The notes beneath the pieces were generated by a model, which made no database searches, was not told the origin of the DNA, and saw only the letters and a list, made by a program, of their open reading frames with translations. A stretch of DNA of 64,000 nt, from NCBI GenBank assembly GCA_030272155.1, contig CP126200.1, positions 4,588,001-4,652,000 of the forward strand. Reading direction: 5' to 3'. Each line of letters begins with the position of its first letter. Position 1 is the first letter of the stretch. Positions 51,818 through 63,800 of this stretch are shown here, piece by piece. Origin of the DNA: Tetradesmus obliquus (taxonomy: Eukaryota > Chlorophyta > Chlorophyceae > Sphaeropleales > Scenedesmaceae). The position numbers and the translations under genes are program-made.

Positions 51818-54800
51818 TGGCGGCGGCTTACTCAAGGTGTGACCACTTACTCAGGGTGCCTTCACGCGCTTTCACTTGCAGCAGATGCAACGTGTCATGT
51901 TGTCAACCTGTGCCACACGCCCACCCTGCCAGCAACACACTCGCTGTGTAGCAACTCGCTTCACCCGCCACAAGATGCCGCTGGCAGCACGTCTTGGCAA
52001 CATCCAGCATGCAGCAGGTGCATTGCAACACCAAGGACTTGAGCTACGCGCCATGTCCTGCTAGCAACGCACTTGCTGTGTAGCCACTCCCTCAACCCAA
52101 GAGCCACAAGATGCTGCTGGCAGCACGACTTGGCAAAATGCCTTAGAAGGAGCTAAGTTCGCGCCCCTCACCGTCCATGGCCCTGTTCATGTCGATGCGG
52201 CCGCTGACGAGGATGTCTGGCCCCACCGCCTCGCTGGACACCCAGCGCGCATAGCAAGCTACTTCGCAGCCTCAGAAACACCATGAGTCTCCTCTATCAA
52301 GCCCCTGCCACCCTCGACGGCCATGGCCCTGATTATGCCGGCCATGGCCCTTATTATGCCGATTTGCAGGGGCTACCCCAGGAAGCCAGCAGATGCCACA
52401 CTGACGACGTAAAGAACCATTCCGCCCTTGTCAGCACTCACCGTCCATGGCCCTGTTCATGTCGATGCGCCCGCTGATCAGGATGTCTGCGCCCACCGCC
52501 TCGCTGGACACCCAGCCCTCAAAGGGGCTGAAGCGGCTCACACGCAGCGCGCCCTGGTGGTAGCGCCCCGCAGCGATGCCTGCAGCAGCAACAAAAGAGG
52601 GAGATGGGGCCAAACAGCGGCTGAGGCGGCAACAAGCGCAGGGTATCGACCAGCGAAGTTATCAACACCTGGCGAGCAGCGGCAAGCGAACATCGCGCGC
52701 GAATCATCATAATAAAACTGACGTAAAGCTGCTGTAGACCAAGCACAGAAGGCCCTGCTGTGTTCACACCAGTTGCAGCAGCATGCCTTGCAGGTAAGCA
52801 GCCCATCCTGCTCACCTGTGTTGATGTCGCTCATCGGCCGGTGCTGCTCATATACTCGCTTGCGCTTGCTGCTGCGCTGCCCGCTGGCGCCTGCTGCTGC
52901 AGCCGCCGCTGCTGCGTCCCTGCTGCTGCCGGGGCCAGGCCCTGCAGCGCCACCTCTGCTGCCTGCTGCTGCTGTTGTTACGCCCTCTGCTGCTAACGCT
53001 GCCTCATCCTCATCCATGAACTCCTGCAAGCACAAAAACAGCGACGCCACATGTGACATCTGTGGTCTCCATCCAAGCAGTCCACTTTCCCTTGACCAAA
53101 CTGGCAAACGGCGCAACAAAAGCTCTGCAACATCCTCAAACTTACTCCTTCAAGCATCACACACACGACCTGCCGGGCCACAAGATCCTGCAGCTCTGGC
53201 GCATACTGCCTGCTACAGGCAACACCCGACAACAACAATGTACACATTGTGCCTATTGTGACCTCCAACCCCACTCCTGCAAGCTCTCTCATTCACCTGC
53301 CGAGCCACGAGGTCCTGCAGCTCTGGTGCGTCAACCCTGTTGCGCACATACTGCCCCAGGCTCATGGCTGTCAGGCCCATGGCTGCTGCTGCTGCGCGGT
53401 TGCCTGCATCGTTAGTGAGCACGATGATGGGCATCTGCGGCAGCCGGTTGGCATACCTGCACAGCAGCAAACATGCAGCGCAGCAGCGGCCATAATGTAA
53501 GCCATCTTGCAGATTGACACATGTCACAACGCTGACAATAGCCTCCAAAGTTGACTGCTGTGCAGGTGATGAAGGTGAATTCACCATACCCGGGTGTAAA
53601 CAAGGTTGCAAGTTGATCGCATCAGCGCCGGCAAGCGGAAGCAGCACACATGTAGCCGTGCCTCACCACTTTGCTGCCACGCGGATAGCCCTGTCATTGC
53701 GGTCATTTGGCGACTCCCCTGGCTCCTCCTTCACGTACGTGTCCCTGCAGTTATATACACACAAAACGTTTTTAGACAGAAGATATGTAGCACCAGCAGA
53801 CGCAGCAGCATGTAGGAGGAAGCTACAGCAGCCAGCAGCTGTCCTGCAAGCTGCTGCTGTCCTGATGACTTGCAGGAACTCCTCTCCTGCAAGCTGGCAG
53901 CACACATGCTCGGCATGTGCAACACAACGCTGACCAACCATCGCCACAACTCATCTGCTCTCAAAATATGATGGGCTGCTCATGTTTGCTGGCCCCAAAC
54001 ACACAGGCTTGAAGATGCGCCACAGCCACGCATACAAAGCAATTTGAGTATGATCAGGTTATTGAAAAACGCACTTGTGGTGCTCATTTGAGAAGACATA
54101 GAAGCGCTTGGTGGCGCTCTGGCAGAGGCTCTTCAGGCGCTGCCCGCCAGCCTTGTTGCGGTGCTCCACCTGCAGCAATGAAGCAGCCATGAAGCGCCAC
54201 ACGACAACAGCTGAGCACTCCTGCTGCTGTGGCATTGCAGTGTCTGTCCTGCAACCACGTACCCAGTCAGCCCAGCCAGGAAGCAGGCTGGAGGCTGGTC
54301 TGGCGGCATCTATCAGCAGCACACTGCACGCCTCAGCTGGTTGCTGCTGACTACCACTGTCTATGCAAGTTGCTGGTGTTTGGTGCACGTCTGCTGCACA
54401 TGCTGGCAGCCTGCTGCTGCTGTCACTGCGTGAGTCCAACCCTGCCACCTGGCCTGCGTGCCGCTTCCAATCCTGCCCTGCACAGTCCGTACACGCTCTT
54501 GTCCATCATCCTATTGCTGCTCCTCCGCTGTTCAACAGCAAACTCCATCCAGCACATTTCTGCAGGCTTTACGCGTCTGCTGCTGCCATTGCCGGTGAGA
54601 AAGTGCTTGCTGTTGCCTCCTGCAAGCGCACCTCCTCCACTACTGTCCTGCACACCACCACATCGCTGATGGCTGGGTGCTCCAGGAAGTCCATCTGAAG
54701 GCAGCAGCGGCAGCAGCAGTGACACTATATGTATCAGAAACTGCAGCACAATGAACAGAAGTATGGAACTGCAACAAAAGACAAAGTAGCATCCCTGCAG

Positions 54801-55607
54801 GAGAGACATGTCTTGAAGAAATCTGCACCCATGCAGCGGCTGTTGTTGCGCCTGCTCGCCACAAACAGCCAAAGAGCCAAGCAGCTGCACGCTCTGCTAT
54901 TGCAGTTGCAGCAGTTGCTCTGCTGCTCTGCTGCTGTAACACACCTGGTGCAGAGCCACATTGGTGTCGATGACCAGGTAGTGTTGAGCATCAGGTGCTA
55001 GCTTGTGGGCTGAGGGGTCACAACCAGGGTCCAGGGGTGACCCGCTCCTATGTTTACATTCAGCAGGCAGCAGCTCAGCAGGTCAATCAGGCTTTTCAGC
55101 ACCATGTTGCAGCAAGATGCACACAACTGGCAGCACAGTGAGCTGAGCTGTACAGTGCTGTGCATGGTGCGAGTGTGGTGGTGCATGATGCTGCGCTGCT
55201 GTGTGCCAGGTCAATGGCTGTAACGCTGCCCTGGTTGGCCAGGTCAGCTGTGGTGCAGTAGTGTAAGCTGATGGTTGTGGAACTTGTGGCACAACTGCAC
55301 ACGTGCCTGAGGTGTTGCTGCCGCTGCCGCTGCTGCTGCTGCTGCTTTGGAAAGCGTCCTGTCAGTGCCCATGGTTGCCAACAATGGCAGTAGCAGTTCT
55401 GCTGCTGCAGCTGGAGTGTCTGCCCACCATATGTCGTCTCGAAGGTAGTGCTCCCTGACCACCTACGATGCCAGCAGCCACGCTGCAGTGTTAGCACAGC
55501 AGAGCAGCAAGCACAGCAGCACCACAGCATGCAGCACAAAGTAGGTAACGCACCTTGACGACCTTTCCTCCCCTAGTCTTCTTTACGAAAGACTTCTTCT
55601 GCAGCAT
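45158..55607 (-). CDS. DIS3: Exosome ribonuclease DIS3/RRP44
   Basis: 22 exons sum to 3009 bp (1002 aa): 55607-55554, 55462-55428, 55047-54945, 54694-54632, 54169-54075, 53744-53667, 53456-53297, 53023-52816, 52579-52442, 51775-51615, 51313-51102, 50815-50677, 50431-50238, 49839-49663, 49327-49158, 48437-48298, 47769-47652, 47367-47214, 46804-46694, 46267-46051, 45782-45678, 45334-45158. N-terminus [11 protein letters not shown] and [15 protein letters not shown] endonuclease: [41 protein letters not shown]. Cold-shock domains follow. The RNB 3'-5' exonuclease core reads [15 protein letters not shown] with the metal-binding Asp cluster, then [32 protein letters not shown] and [18 protein letters not shown]. 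The S1 domain ends the protein. It is the catalytic subunit of the RNA exosome. Low-complexity inserts (polyA/Ser with KRKR) enlarge it slightly. The Cys-rich CR3 segment near residue 35 keeps only one Cys. Confidence 0.96.
48898..49090 (-). repeat. Two decoy copies of DIS3 exon 15 3' end
   Basis: The plus-strand block CTCACCC(A)GAGTGACCTCATC through CTGCGCCTGATCCTGCATGC, carrying a GTGAG donor on the gene strand, occurs at about 48898-48960 and 49023-49090. The real exon end is at 49158. The period is about 122 bp. Confidence 0.92.
49472..49585. repeat. 38-bp tandem repeat, 3 units (DIS3 intron)
   Basis: GCAATGCATTGACAGCAGAT with GCATCACGCTGCACAGCA repeated three times without visible change, between exons 14 and 15. 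Confidence 0.95.
49948..49988 (-). repeat. Decoy copy of DIS3 exon 14 5' end
   Basis: Acceptor TTGCAG, then GTCGCTGCCCAACGGCAACT and TTGAGGTGG, identical to the first 29 bases of exon 14 (from 49839). It lies upstream in the intron, about 145 bp away, and then diverges. Confidence 0.9.
50862..50940 (-). repeat. Decoy partial copy of DIS3 exon 12
   Basis: The coding block for MDKR(R/L)VVAIDGWDT reappears upstream of exon 12 with a CTGCAG acceptor, but the exon 5' part is scrambled (GGTTCAAAACATGG). Confidence 0.88.
52170..52250 (-). repeat. Decoy copy of DIS3 exon 9 3' half
   Basis: Carries the codons for [20 protein letters not shown] and RAMD plus a GTGAGG donor, against real exon 9 at 52579-52442. 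A few changes, including P for A and V for I. It lies in the following intron, about 260 bp away. Confidence 0.92.
53161..53210 (-). repeat. Decoy copy of DIS3 exon 7 3' end
   Basis: Codons for [11 protein letters not shown] and a GTCGTG pseudo-donor follow a TACAGGCAG acceptor-like site, repeating the end of exon 7 (53297). Confidence 0.85.
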
Positions 55608-56846
55608 CTCGGCTGCTGCTGCTTAACTAGGGCTCGTTGCTCACTTCATCGGCACTGCTGCTTGCCTTCGACAGCTGCTGCAAGCGCGGCGACAGAATTA
55701 GATAGCCAGACGAGAGAATGATGACGCACGCCAGAATCGTTCAAGCTGGACGATGTGGGTCCTAAAGTAAGTGGCAGCAGCAGCAGCACCAGCAGCAACA
55801 CAGTGCAGTCACCAGCACAGCACACTGAGCCTTCAGTCGCGGCAATGGCTGGCGGATACCAAACTGTTGTTGGATTAAGATGATGACCTTGAGCGTACTG
55901 AGCCTGCGTTGCTGTAAAATCTGGCACGCGCCTGAATCCCTGACATTCAAAGTTGCCATACCCAAGCCCTAAACCTGCCATGAGCGTGGGCAGATGCTCT
56001 GCGCTGCACAAGCAGCTGCTGGCTGCACAAGCAGCTGCTCTGCTGTGTGCAGCTCCATTACCAATCATTGTTAGCTTTAAGTACTGCCTGCAACTTCTGG
56101 CATATGCACATGTGTATGTGCGCTGCTGGCCATGTACTGCCAGGCAGTAACTGCCTTGCCCATGCTGGAGTCTGGTCTGTGCCCGGTGCTCCCTGCGTCT
56201 GGAATGTAATGTGATGCGATCCGTCATCTTATCCTTGAAATCGGCATAGACTTTAGATCTGTTCGTTGTACGTTCCTTTGAACAGGGTCCTTGATATGCC
56301 ATGCCGGTGACCTTCCTCCCGTGCTTGCACTGCAGGAAGGCCATCGGCATGTCAACATGCATGCGACCTAGATGACACATGTCCATTTGAAGGACGCATT
56401 TACAGCTGCTACATTGGGGAACGAACCCATCACCTGCTGATTACACGCGGCAAATGCCAGGTGCACAAGGCAACATCACAAAGCAGCACAACAATACACA
56501 ACACACGCGGCACCGTGCCAAGCGTCTCTAAACACGCCACAACTTACCCGCACACCGCCCCTTGTAGCAGGGGTGTGAGGTGAGGGGTCCGCCGGACTTT
56601 CACCGGCTGGACACACGTACTCAGGTGTGAGAAGCATTGCAACTGCAAAGGGAGGGGAACACCAGCCAACCTCACACTTGCCGAATGTAAGCCTGACGAA
56701 CACACCCGTACACAAAAAACCTTGTGAATGTTACACACTCTAATGTGATTGCCAACATGCACAAATTGATCAACCAGCCATTGAGTTCTTGAGAGTCCAC
56801 CCTCCTCCACAAACACTGCTGCTGCCACTGTCTGCTGACCTTCTGC
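55608..56846. other. Intergenic region DIS3 / mitochondrial ferredoxin
   Basis: DIS3 promoter side and 3' flank of the ferredoxin gene. One 246-codon minus-strand frame (56386-55646) begins with a true ATG and stops 39 bp before the DIS3 start. It shows no domain and is not called as a gene. A TGTAA signal is at 56731-56735. Confidence 0.45.
56731..56735 (-). terminator. TGTAA poly(A)-like signal after mitochondrial ferredoxin
   Basis: TGTAA on the minus strand about 112 nt after the ferredoxin stop codon, the expected position for a green-algal poly(A) signal. Confidence 0.55.
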
Positions 56847-59021
56847 TCAGTGCGGCTTCGGCACGTGGCCATCCACCTGCACCAGCAGCAGCAAGCAGCA
56901 CACACACGCAAGCACGCTCAGGCCTGCCACTTTGCTCAACAGAAGATTCTGCCTACACTGGCAACACGCATGGCAGCGGCAAGTCTGCTGCTGGTGCCGC
57001 TGCCCCTGCTGCTGCTGGCGCTGCTACCCAGCCACCACCACAAACAACATACTGTGCAGAAGGACAAGCTTCGCACAGCCATCCTAGCCCTTTGTGAACA
57101 CGTTGCAGCAACATGGAGCCTTTGCGCGTCATGATGGCTGCTGCTGCTGCTCTCACGCGCAGCACACACAGCATGCCACGCAGCGCCTGCTGCCGTGGCT
57201 CCTGCTCACACTAATCTGCTCACGCACACAGCCTCAGCTTCATTTCTGCCCCTGCTGCTGCTGCTGCTGCCCCTCTTCACCTACATAGAAGTTGCGTGTG
57301 GCTGAGGGGATCTTCACACGCAGCCCATCCAGCTCCTTTGTGGCTATCACCTGGCAGCCCAGCCGCGACCTGCAACGAGCAGCAGCGGCAGCGGCAGCAG
57401 CAGCAGCGGCAGCGGAAGCAGCACACTAAGTAAGTGAGAAGCAAAGGACATGTAGGCACACTGCAGGAATAGCAGGCTGGCTGCTGCTGCAATGGCTCAG
57501 CTGCTGCAGTCTGCTGTTGAACAGGGCGGGCTGCATCTGCATCTGCTGCTCTGCTGCACCTCTTTCCCTGTGCACATCCCCATTGCATCGCAGCTGATGG
57601 CTGATTGCGTATCCGTCGCTGGTTGACATGCAGTATAGCATGCACATACTGCGGCTGTCAGCTGCAGCTCTCAGCAGCTGCTCACGTCTCTGACAGCCCA
57701 AAGGCCAGGTACAGCACTCTTTCAGCAGTGCTGCAGCTGCCAGGTGCAAATGAGCCGCTGTCAAACATGCAAGACAGCAGGCATGCTGCGGCCATTAAAC
57801 TGCCCTCAGCAGCTGCTCACGTCTCTGACAGCCCAAAGGCCAGGTCCAGCATGTCCAGCTCATCCTCAGTGGGCTCCGGGATGCGGTGGAAGAATTCCTC
57901 ATCCTGTTACATAACATGTTATTTAACATGTTACACGGCACCAGGAACGCCAAGGCAGGAGTTGTCAGTTGCAGGTCCCCTTGCACTTGCCAGCACATGC
58001 TTCAACGCTGCAGCTGCCAGGTGACGAACAATCACGTAGTTGCTGACTGCTGCATGCCCTGGATGCCGCACTCCCACCAGGTTTCCTGCAAGCAGGCCTG
58101 CGCTGCGCTCACCTCTACGATGACGTGGCATGTTGAGCATGCCAGGGACGCCTCACAGGCACCTGCGCAGCAGCAGGTCAGCCGGCACATGATGATGCAG
58201 TTCAAAAGCGGCACCAGCTTCACTGGTGCTCAACTGCTGGCAGAAACACTAGCGGGCCATGGCAGCGGGCACACAGAAGGAGTTTTGCAGTTGATGCTGC
58301 TGCGTGCAGTACTTGCGCAGTATGCTAGATCACAACAGTAAGGCGCAGCGACAAGTGCTTCATGTGATGACAATGCTGCTGCATGGGCATGCCGCCAGGT
58401 TGCCACCTCATGGCATGCCTGGTGGTGCTGTTGCATCCGGATGGCTGCAGCAGTGCCTATTCTGCTGCTTGCTCTGCCACTGGTTGCGCTGGTTGTTGTG
58501 GTGCTTGTGCTGCTGGTTCTAGTGCTTGTGCTGCTGCGTGCTGTGCTGCGTGGCCTGCTGCCCACCTTCCAGTTCTATGTCGTTGTCATGTGCCACCTCC
58601 AGCAAGTGCTTGCCGATGGGTGCCTTGACTGTCGTCTCACTGCCGTCCTTTTCTGACACAAATGTGACAGAGATGCTGCATGCAGGACACACATAAGTCC
58701 AGTCACTTTCATGTGCATGTGCTTGCTCCTGCTGCGACATGCAGGTTTCCTGCAAGCATCATACAGCTTGCAGCCAAATGCTTACGTTTCAGCTCCTTCA
58801 TCTTCATCACTGCTGTGGCCATGCGCTGTGCTTGGGCTGGTGTGGAATGCTGCTGCTTGGCTCCGCTGCTGTTGCTGCCGCTGCTGCTGGCCCCAGCGCT
58901 GAGCTGCACTGCTGCTGCCTGCTGCTTGGAGGCTGCTACACGAGCAAGCCGTTACTAGCTCTTGCACAGTGGCTCCAAGCAGGCATCCGCGTAGTAGGCT
59001 AGGCAGCACAGTGCGCAACAT
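56847..59021 (-). CDS. Mitochondrial [2Fe-2S] ferredoxin (adrenodoxin type)
   Basis: Six exons: 59021-58786, 58675-58566, 58162-58113, 57903-57821, 57369-57285 and 56876-56847 (594 bp, 197 aa). About 80 residues of transit peptide rich in Arg, Ala, Ser and Gln ([12 protein letters not shown]) end near AAAFHTSPS. The mature core starts [11 protein letters not shown] and contains [19 protein letters not shown]. The cluster cysteines are in [17 protein letters not shown] (C-x5-C-x2-C) and SRLGCQVI. The core continues [18 protein letters not shown], and the protein ends [12 protein letters not shown], the characteristic tail. It donates electrons for Fe-S cluster assembly and related steps in the mitochondrial matrix. 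The last exon encodes only nine residues and the stop. The start is a true ATG, divergent from valyl-tRNA synthetase 414 bp away. Confidence 0.95.
57665..57715 (-). repeat. Decoy copy of ferredoxin exon 4 3' end
   Basis: CTGGCCTTTGGGCTGTCAGA, then GAC and the GTGAGC donor, identical to the end of the exon at 57821. It sits in the next intron about 150 bp downstream, and the intron start is copied too. Confidence 0.92.
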
Positions 59022-59435
59022 GGCACCAAAGTTCTGCTGGTGGCACGGACGTATCAGCTGGTTGATCGCGTGTCAAACAACGTAAAACGTCATAGAGGGA
59101 TTCGTGCGCTACGCAGCAGGCAGATCAACGTGAGCACATTTGGCCCCTGGGTTGTACTGTCACCACAACCAAGTACCGTGTTACTTTCACCCCGAAACTC
59201 CTATTGTTTACTGATTTTTGAACCTGGTTTGTTCGTCACAAGTGTTGTATGTACGGTTCAGGGCTACCCGCCCACCACCACTGACCTGCACTGTGGCCGA
59301 GAGCGAGTGTGTCGCTCATGCTTGATGCGCAGCTGTGAATCGCTGCTGCAAAGGAGACTTTTCATCAAACAAGTGTATATCTCGTTTATTGGCAGCCGTA
59401 ACATATCCTCCGGGAGCACAGTGGCGAGCAGCAGC
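59022..59435. promoter_or_regulatory. Shared divergent upstream region, ferredoxin / valyl-tRNA synthetase
   Basis: 414 bp between divergent start codons of two genes whose products both appear organelle-targeted. Promoters and leaders of both must lie here. No specific motif is claimed. Confidence 0.55.
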
Positions 59436-60813
59436 ATGCAGCTAAGGCACTCACTGGCAAAGCCAATGGCGCGTAGCACAGCTCACGTTTCGCCAATTGC
59501 AGCATACCATTGCCGTGGTGTGGCTACCAATGTCAGAAGCTGCAGCATCATAGGCAGCCTGAGGTGCCATCAGCAGCAGCAGCAGCTTCAGGCCAGGCGA
59601 TGCAGCGCGCTGCCAGCGGTTGTGCGAGGTGAGTCTGCTGCTGTCAAAAGTTGAATGTGTAGAATTCATCTTTGGTGACTGTAAGCTCACAACTATTCGA
59701 CTAGTGCAGTCTGCCTACAGCAGCAGTACGCGGCTTCGACAGTTGTCAGGCTTACTGGCTCAAAGCATGCTCTTGTCAGCTCTACTGCTTGCCATCACAA
59801 GAATGTCACCAGCTGGAAGCATTAACTGGTGCTAGCAGAACACCAACTCCCTTTGCTCAATGTCTCAGCTGCAGCTGTGCAGGTGATGTCGGTCTGTGAC
59901 AGCCGGATTCGGTGGGTGTGGCTTTGTGTTGTTGCACACCATCACATATTATGTGTGTTTCATTGGTGTCAGTTGCCACCCTATCCGCCTTGTTACTGCC
60001 TCTTGTACACGCAGAAGCTTCGAGTGCAGCCACAGCAGAGGCAGCCAGCAGCAGCAGCAATGGCGCGCCCTCAGCTGCAGCAGCAGCTGGTGCACGCCCC
60101 AACATCCAGCTGCCAAAGAACTTTGACCCAGCAGAGCGGGAGCAGCAGCTGTACAAGTGGTGAGTCCGATGCAGCACTTGTGTGGATAGCTCAGCTGCTG
60201 ACAGCTCCAGCAGCAGCTGCTGGATGCATGCTACTTTGTCACCTTTCATCTGTGAGGACAAGGGTTGCAGCAGGTCTCGTATGCAGTGAGCTGCAACTTG
60301 TTGAAGTACATTGTGTTAGGCTGTACATCTTCAAACTATAAGGTTCAGCTGCTGTGAACTCCTGCTGTGAACTCCTGCTGTAAATACGGCTGTGAACTCC
60401 TGCTGTGAAATCCTGCTGTGAACGTAATGGGGGGAGGAGAGTGGCTTCTTTGCTCTCCTGACCCTGGCGCCACTGGCCCCGCCTTCGCCAAGCTGCAAAC
60501 ACATTGAACTCACAGTATGAAACTCATCTTTTTGTTTATATAAACTCACAGGTGGGAGGAGAGTGGCTTCTTCGCCCCTGACCCTGCTGCCACCGGCCCC
60601 GCGTTCACCATCCCCATGCCTCCTCCAAATGTGACCGGCAAGCTGCACATGGGCCACGCCATGTTCGTGACGCTGCAGGACGTCATGGCCAGGTGCGGCA
60701 GCAGCAGCAGCAGTGGCAGCATTGGCAGCGGCAGCAGCAGCAGCAGCATTACCAATATCATGTTCGTGACGCTGCAGGACGTCATGGCCAGGTGCGGCAG
60801 CAGCAGCGGCAGC

Positions 60814-60852
<39 letters not shown>

Positions 60853-63800
60853 GGCAGCAGCAGCAGCCTGTGATGTTGTGTACGTGCAGGGTGCTGCAGG
60901 ATGTCAGGTGTAGGTGGGATGCAACAGCATCAGCGCATGCACGGCTGCAGCAGCAGCTGTATCAGCAACGGCAACAAGCAGTGCACGTGCCCTGCACACA
61001 TGTCAGCCAAGCAAGCACTCCTGTAGTGTTGCTGACAGGCTGTCACATGGCTTGTGCCTCTCTGCTGCGCAGGTATGCGCGCATGGCTGGCAAGCAGACG
61101 CTGTGGCTGCCAGGCACTGACCACGCAGGCATTGCAACGCAGGTAGGTCAGGAGCCGTAGGTCAGGAGGCGTCATAACATTTGGGAATTCATCAACTGCA
61201 GTGCACAGCAGCACATGAGGCAGCTGCAGTTCTAGATGCCAGCTGCGCAGTAGCGCTACAAAAACATGCAAGACAGCAGCTGGAGTGTGCGCAGCTGCAC
61301 ACCAGCAGCAGCAGCCGCAACACATGCATGTTGTTTTACGCTCAGCACAACTGACACCCCGTTCTTCTTGTCCACTCTCCCCTACTCCCCACAACCGCCC
61401 TTGCTTGTCCACTTTCCTTCCTTCCTTCAGAACGTGGTTGAGAAGCAGCTAGAAGCAGAGGGCAGCAGCCGCGCAGCGCTAGGCCGTGAGGCCTTTGAGG
61501 AGCGCGTGTGGCAGTGGAAGGAGCAGTACGGCGGCTTCATTACGAATCAGTTGCGGCGGCTGGGCGCCAGCTGTGATTGGAGCAGGGAGCGCTTCACTCT
61601 GGACCAGGGGCTGAGTGACGCAGTGGCTGAAGCATTCGTGCAGCTGGCAGATCAGGGTGAGTTGCAGGCTGCTGTGGCTGCTGGTTATGTGTTTTGTTTG
61701 ATGTGCAGCTGGCAGATCTGGGTGAGGCGGCTGTGCAGGGCGATGGCTACTGTTGGTGTCATGACTTTGTGGTGGGTTACGTGTTGACTGTGTGTTGGCG
61801 CGGGGCTGAGTGATGCTGCGGCTGGGCGCCAGCTGCGATTGGAGCAGGGAACGTTTCACACTGGACCAGGGGCTGAGTGACGCGGTTACTGAGGCGTTCG
61901 TGCAGCTGGCAGATAAGGGTGAGCTGCAATAGGCTGCATGGGACGGAGGCCTCCATAAGGGTGTTCTTGTGTGAGGGTGGCTGCGTGTGTGGCAGACTGG
62001 CAATTCCAAGGGTGCGAAAGCGGTATGCGTGCTGAAGGTGGCGCAGCCAATGGTGGTGCACGCGTGCAGGAGCTCTGGCCTTCCACACGCGTTTAGCTTC
62101 ACGCGTATCCAGACAAAGCTGCTGCTGCTGCTGCTGCTGCCGTTGCTGCTGCCAGGGCTGGTGTACCGTGGGGCCTACATGGTCAACTGGAGCCCGCGGC
62201 TGGGCACTGCTGTGAGTGACCTGGAGGTGGAGTACAGCGAGGAGCCGGGGCACCTGTTCTTCTTTAAGTGAGTGGGGCGGCAAGATATTACCAGCACAAG
62301 ACCATGCTTTTGTGAAGGTTACATGTACTGCTGTGAGGGACCTGGAGGTGGAGTACAGCGAGGAGCCGGGACACCTTCAAGTGAGTGAAGCAGTGAGGCA
62401 ACAAGGACATTCTGGTTTAGAGGTTTGTAATGAAACACCTGGCGGTGGAGTACAGTGAGGAGCCGGGGCACCTGTTCTTCTGCGAGTGAGCATGGGCTGG
62501 GCTTGCAGGCTTTTACTTTTGACAGATACATAATTCGGCACGGGCACTGCGGTTGCAAGGGCAGCACATGTTGTCTTATTTGCTGATGCCAGGAAAGCAC
62601 CAGCCCCCTTGTGAATATGCTGTATCCCAGTAACGTCCCAGTGGGATTCAGGTCACCTGCACCTGCTCTTTGTCCTTGTGGCGGGCCTGCCGCTTGTATC
62701 AAGTCTCAAGCCTCAGCCGCTCTGCATCCTGCATGTTGGAGCACCACACCTGCTGCATCACTGACATGTCATGCACTGGCCCTGGCTGCGCTGCCCCTCT
62801 CTGCTTGTCCAGGTACCCCCTAGCAGACAGTGACACCGAGGAATACCTACCAGTGGCCACCACTCGCCCTGAGACCATCCTTGGTGACACAGCAGTGGCG
62901 GTAAACCCTGCGGATGAGCGCTTTAAGGCCTACGTGGGCCGGCGCGTGACAGTGCCCATGTCTGGCGGCCGCACCATCCCTGTCATTGCTGACGACTATG
63001 TTGACATGGAGTTTGGCACAGGCGCGCTGAAGATCACGCCAGGTGGGCTTTGAAATTGTGAAAAGGACTCCTTTTCCACCTTGGAGGTGCCGAGAGTCCA
63101 GGCACACCAGATTTCAAGACATGTTTGTTTAAACTGCACAATGCTTTGCAACAGTGTTATCTGCTCATTACGAGCATCACGAGCCTGGGGGTGAGCTGCG
63201 ACGGCAATACCCTGCAGCGCCTGTCACCTGAACAGTACGCACTGCGGCTGAAGCCGACACAGGTTCTGCTTGATGTTTTGCCACAAACATATCATGTGTC
63301 ACATACTTCATTTCGTGTTGCTGCCCTTTCCTGCAGGCCACGACCCCAATGACTATGAGATCGGCAAGCGCGTGGGCCTGGAGACCATCAACATCATGAA
63401 CAAGGACGGCTCACTCAACGCGGCAGCAGGTGCGGCGGCATGGCGGCAGTGTCTGCGCGGGTGGAGCTTGCCAGCTGCTTGCTTGCGCGCATGCCTGCAT
63501 CTCGTGCTCTGCTGCGTACCTGACTGCCTGTCGTGCACCAGCAGTTTTGCACATAGTAATGCATGATGAAAATGAGCACCTAGTATCTGCTGTTTTCTGT
63601 TCCGCACCAGAGTGTTTGGTAAGGCAACTGTAGACAAGCCGCATGGCATCCTCCAGCGTCAACTGCCTGCTCTGTTCTGTCCCTCTGCACCCAAGCCACA
63701 CCTGGCACGTGCACGTGACAACATATATGCTTGGCGCTCTGCTGGGCTGGCGCACTGCAGGCGCGTATGCGGGCATGGACTGCTTTGATGCAGCTAGGGG

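Noticed and set aside
55646-56386. 246-codon minus-strand frame between DIS3 and ferredoxin
   Set aside because: True ATG but no recognisable domain, and it lies where the DIS3 promoter should be. Without RNA evidence I do not call it.
56400-56470. Possible tRNA on the minus strand (GGGTTCGTTCCCC)
   Set aside because: The T-arm is imperfect and I could not pair acceptor or anticodon stems.
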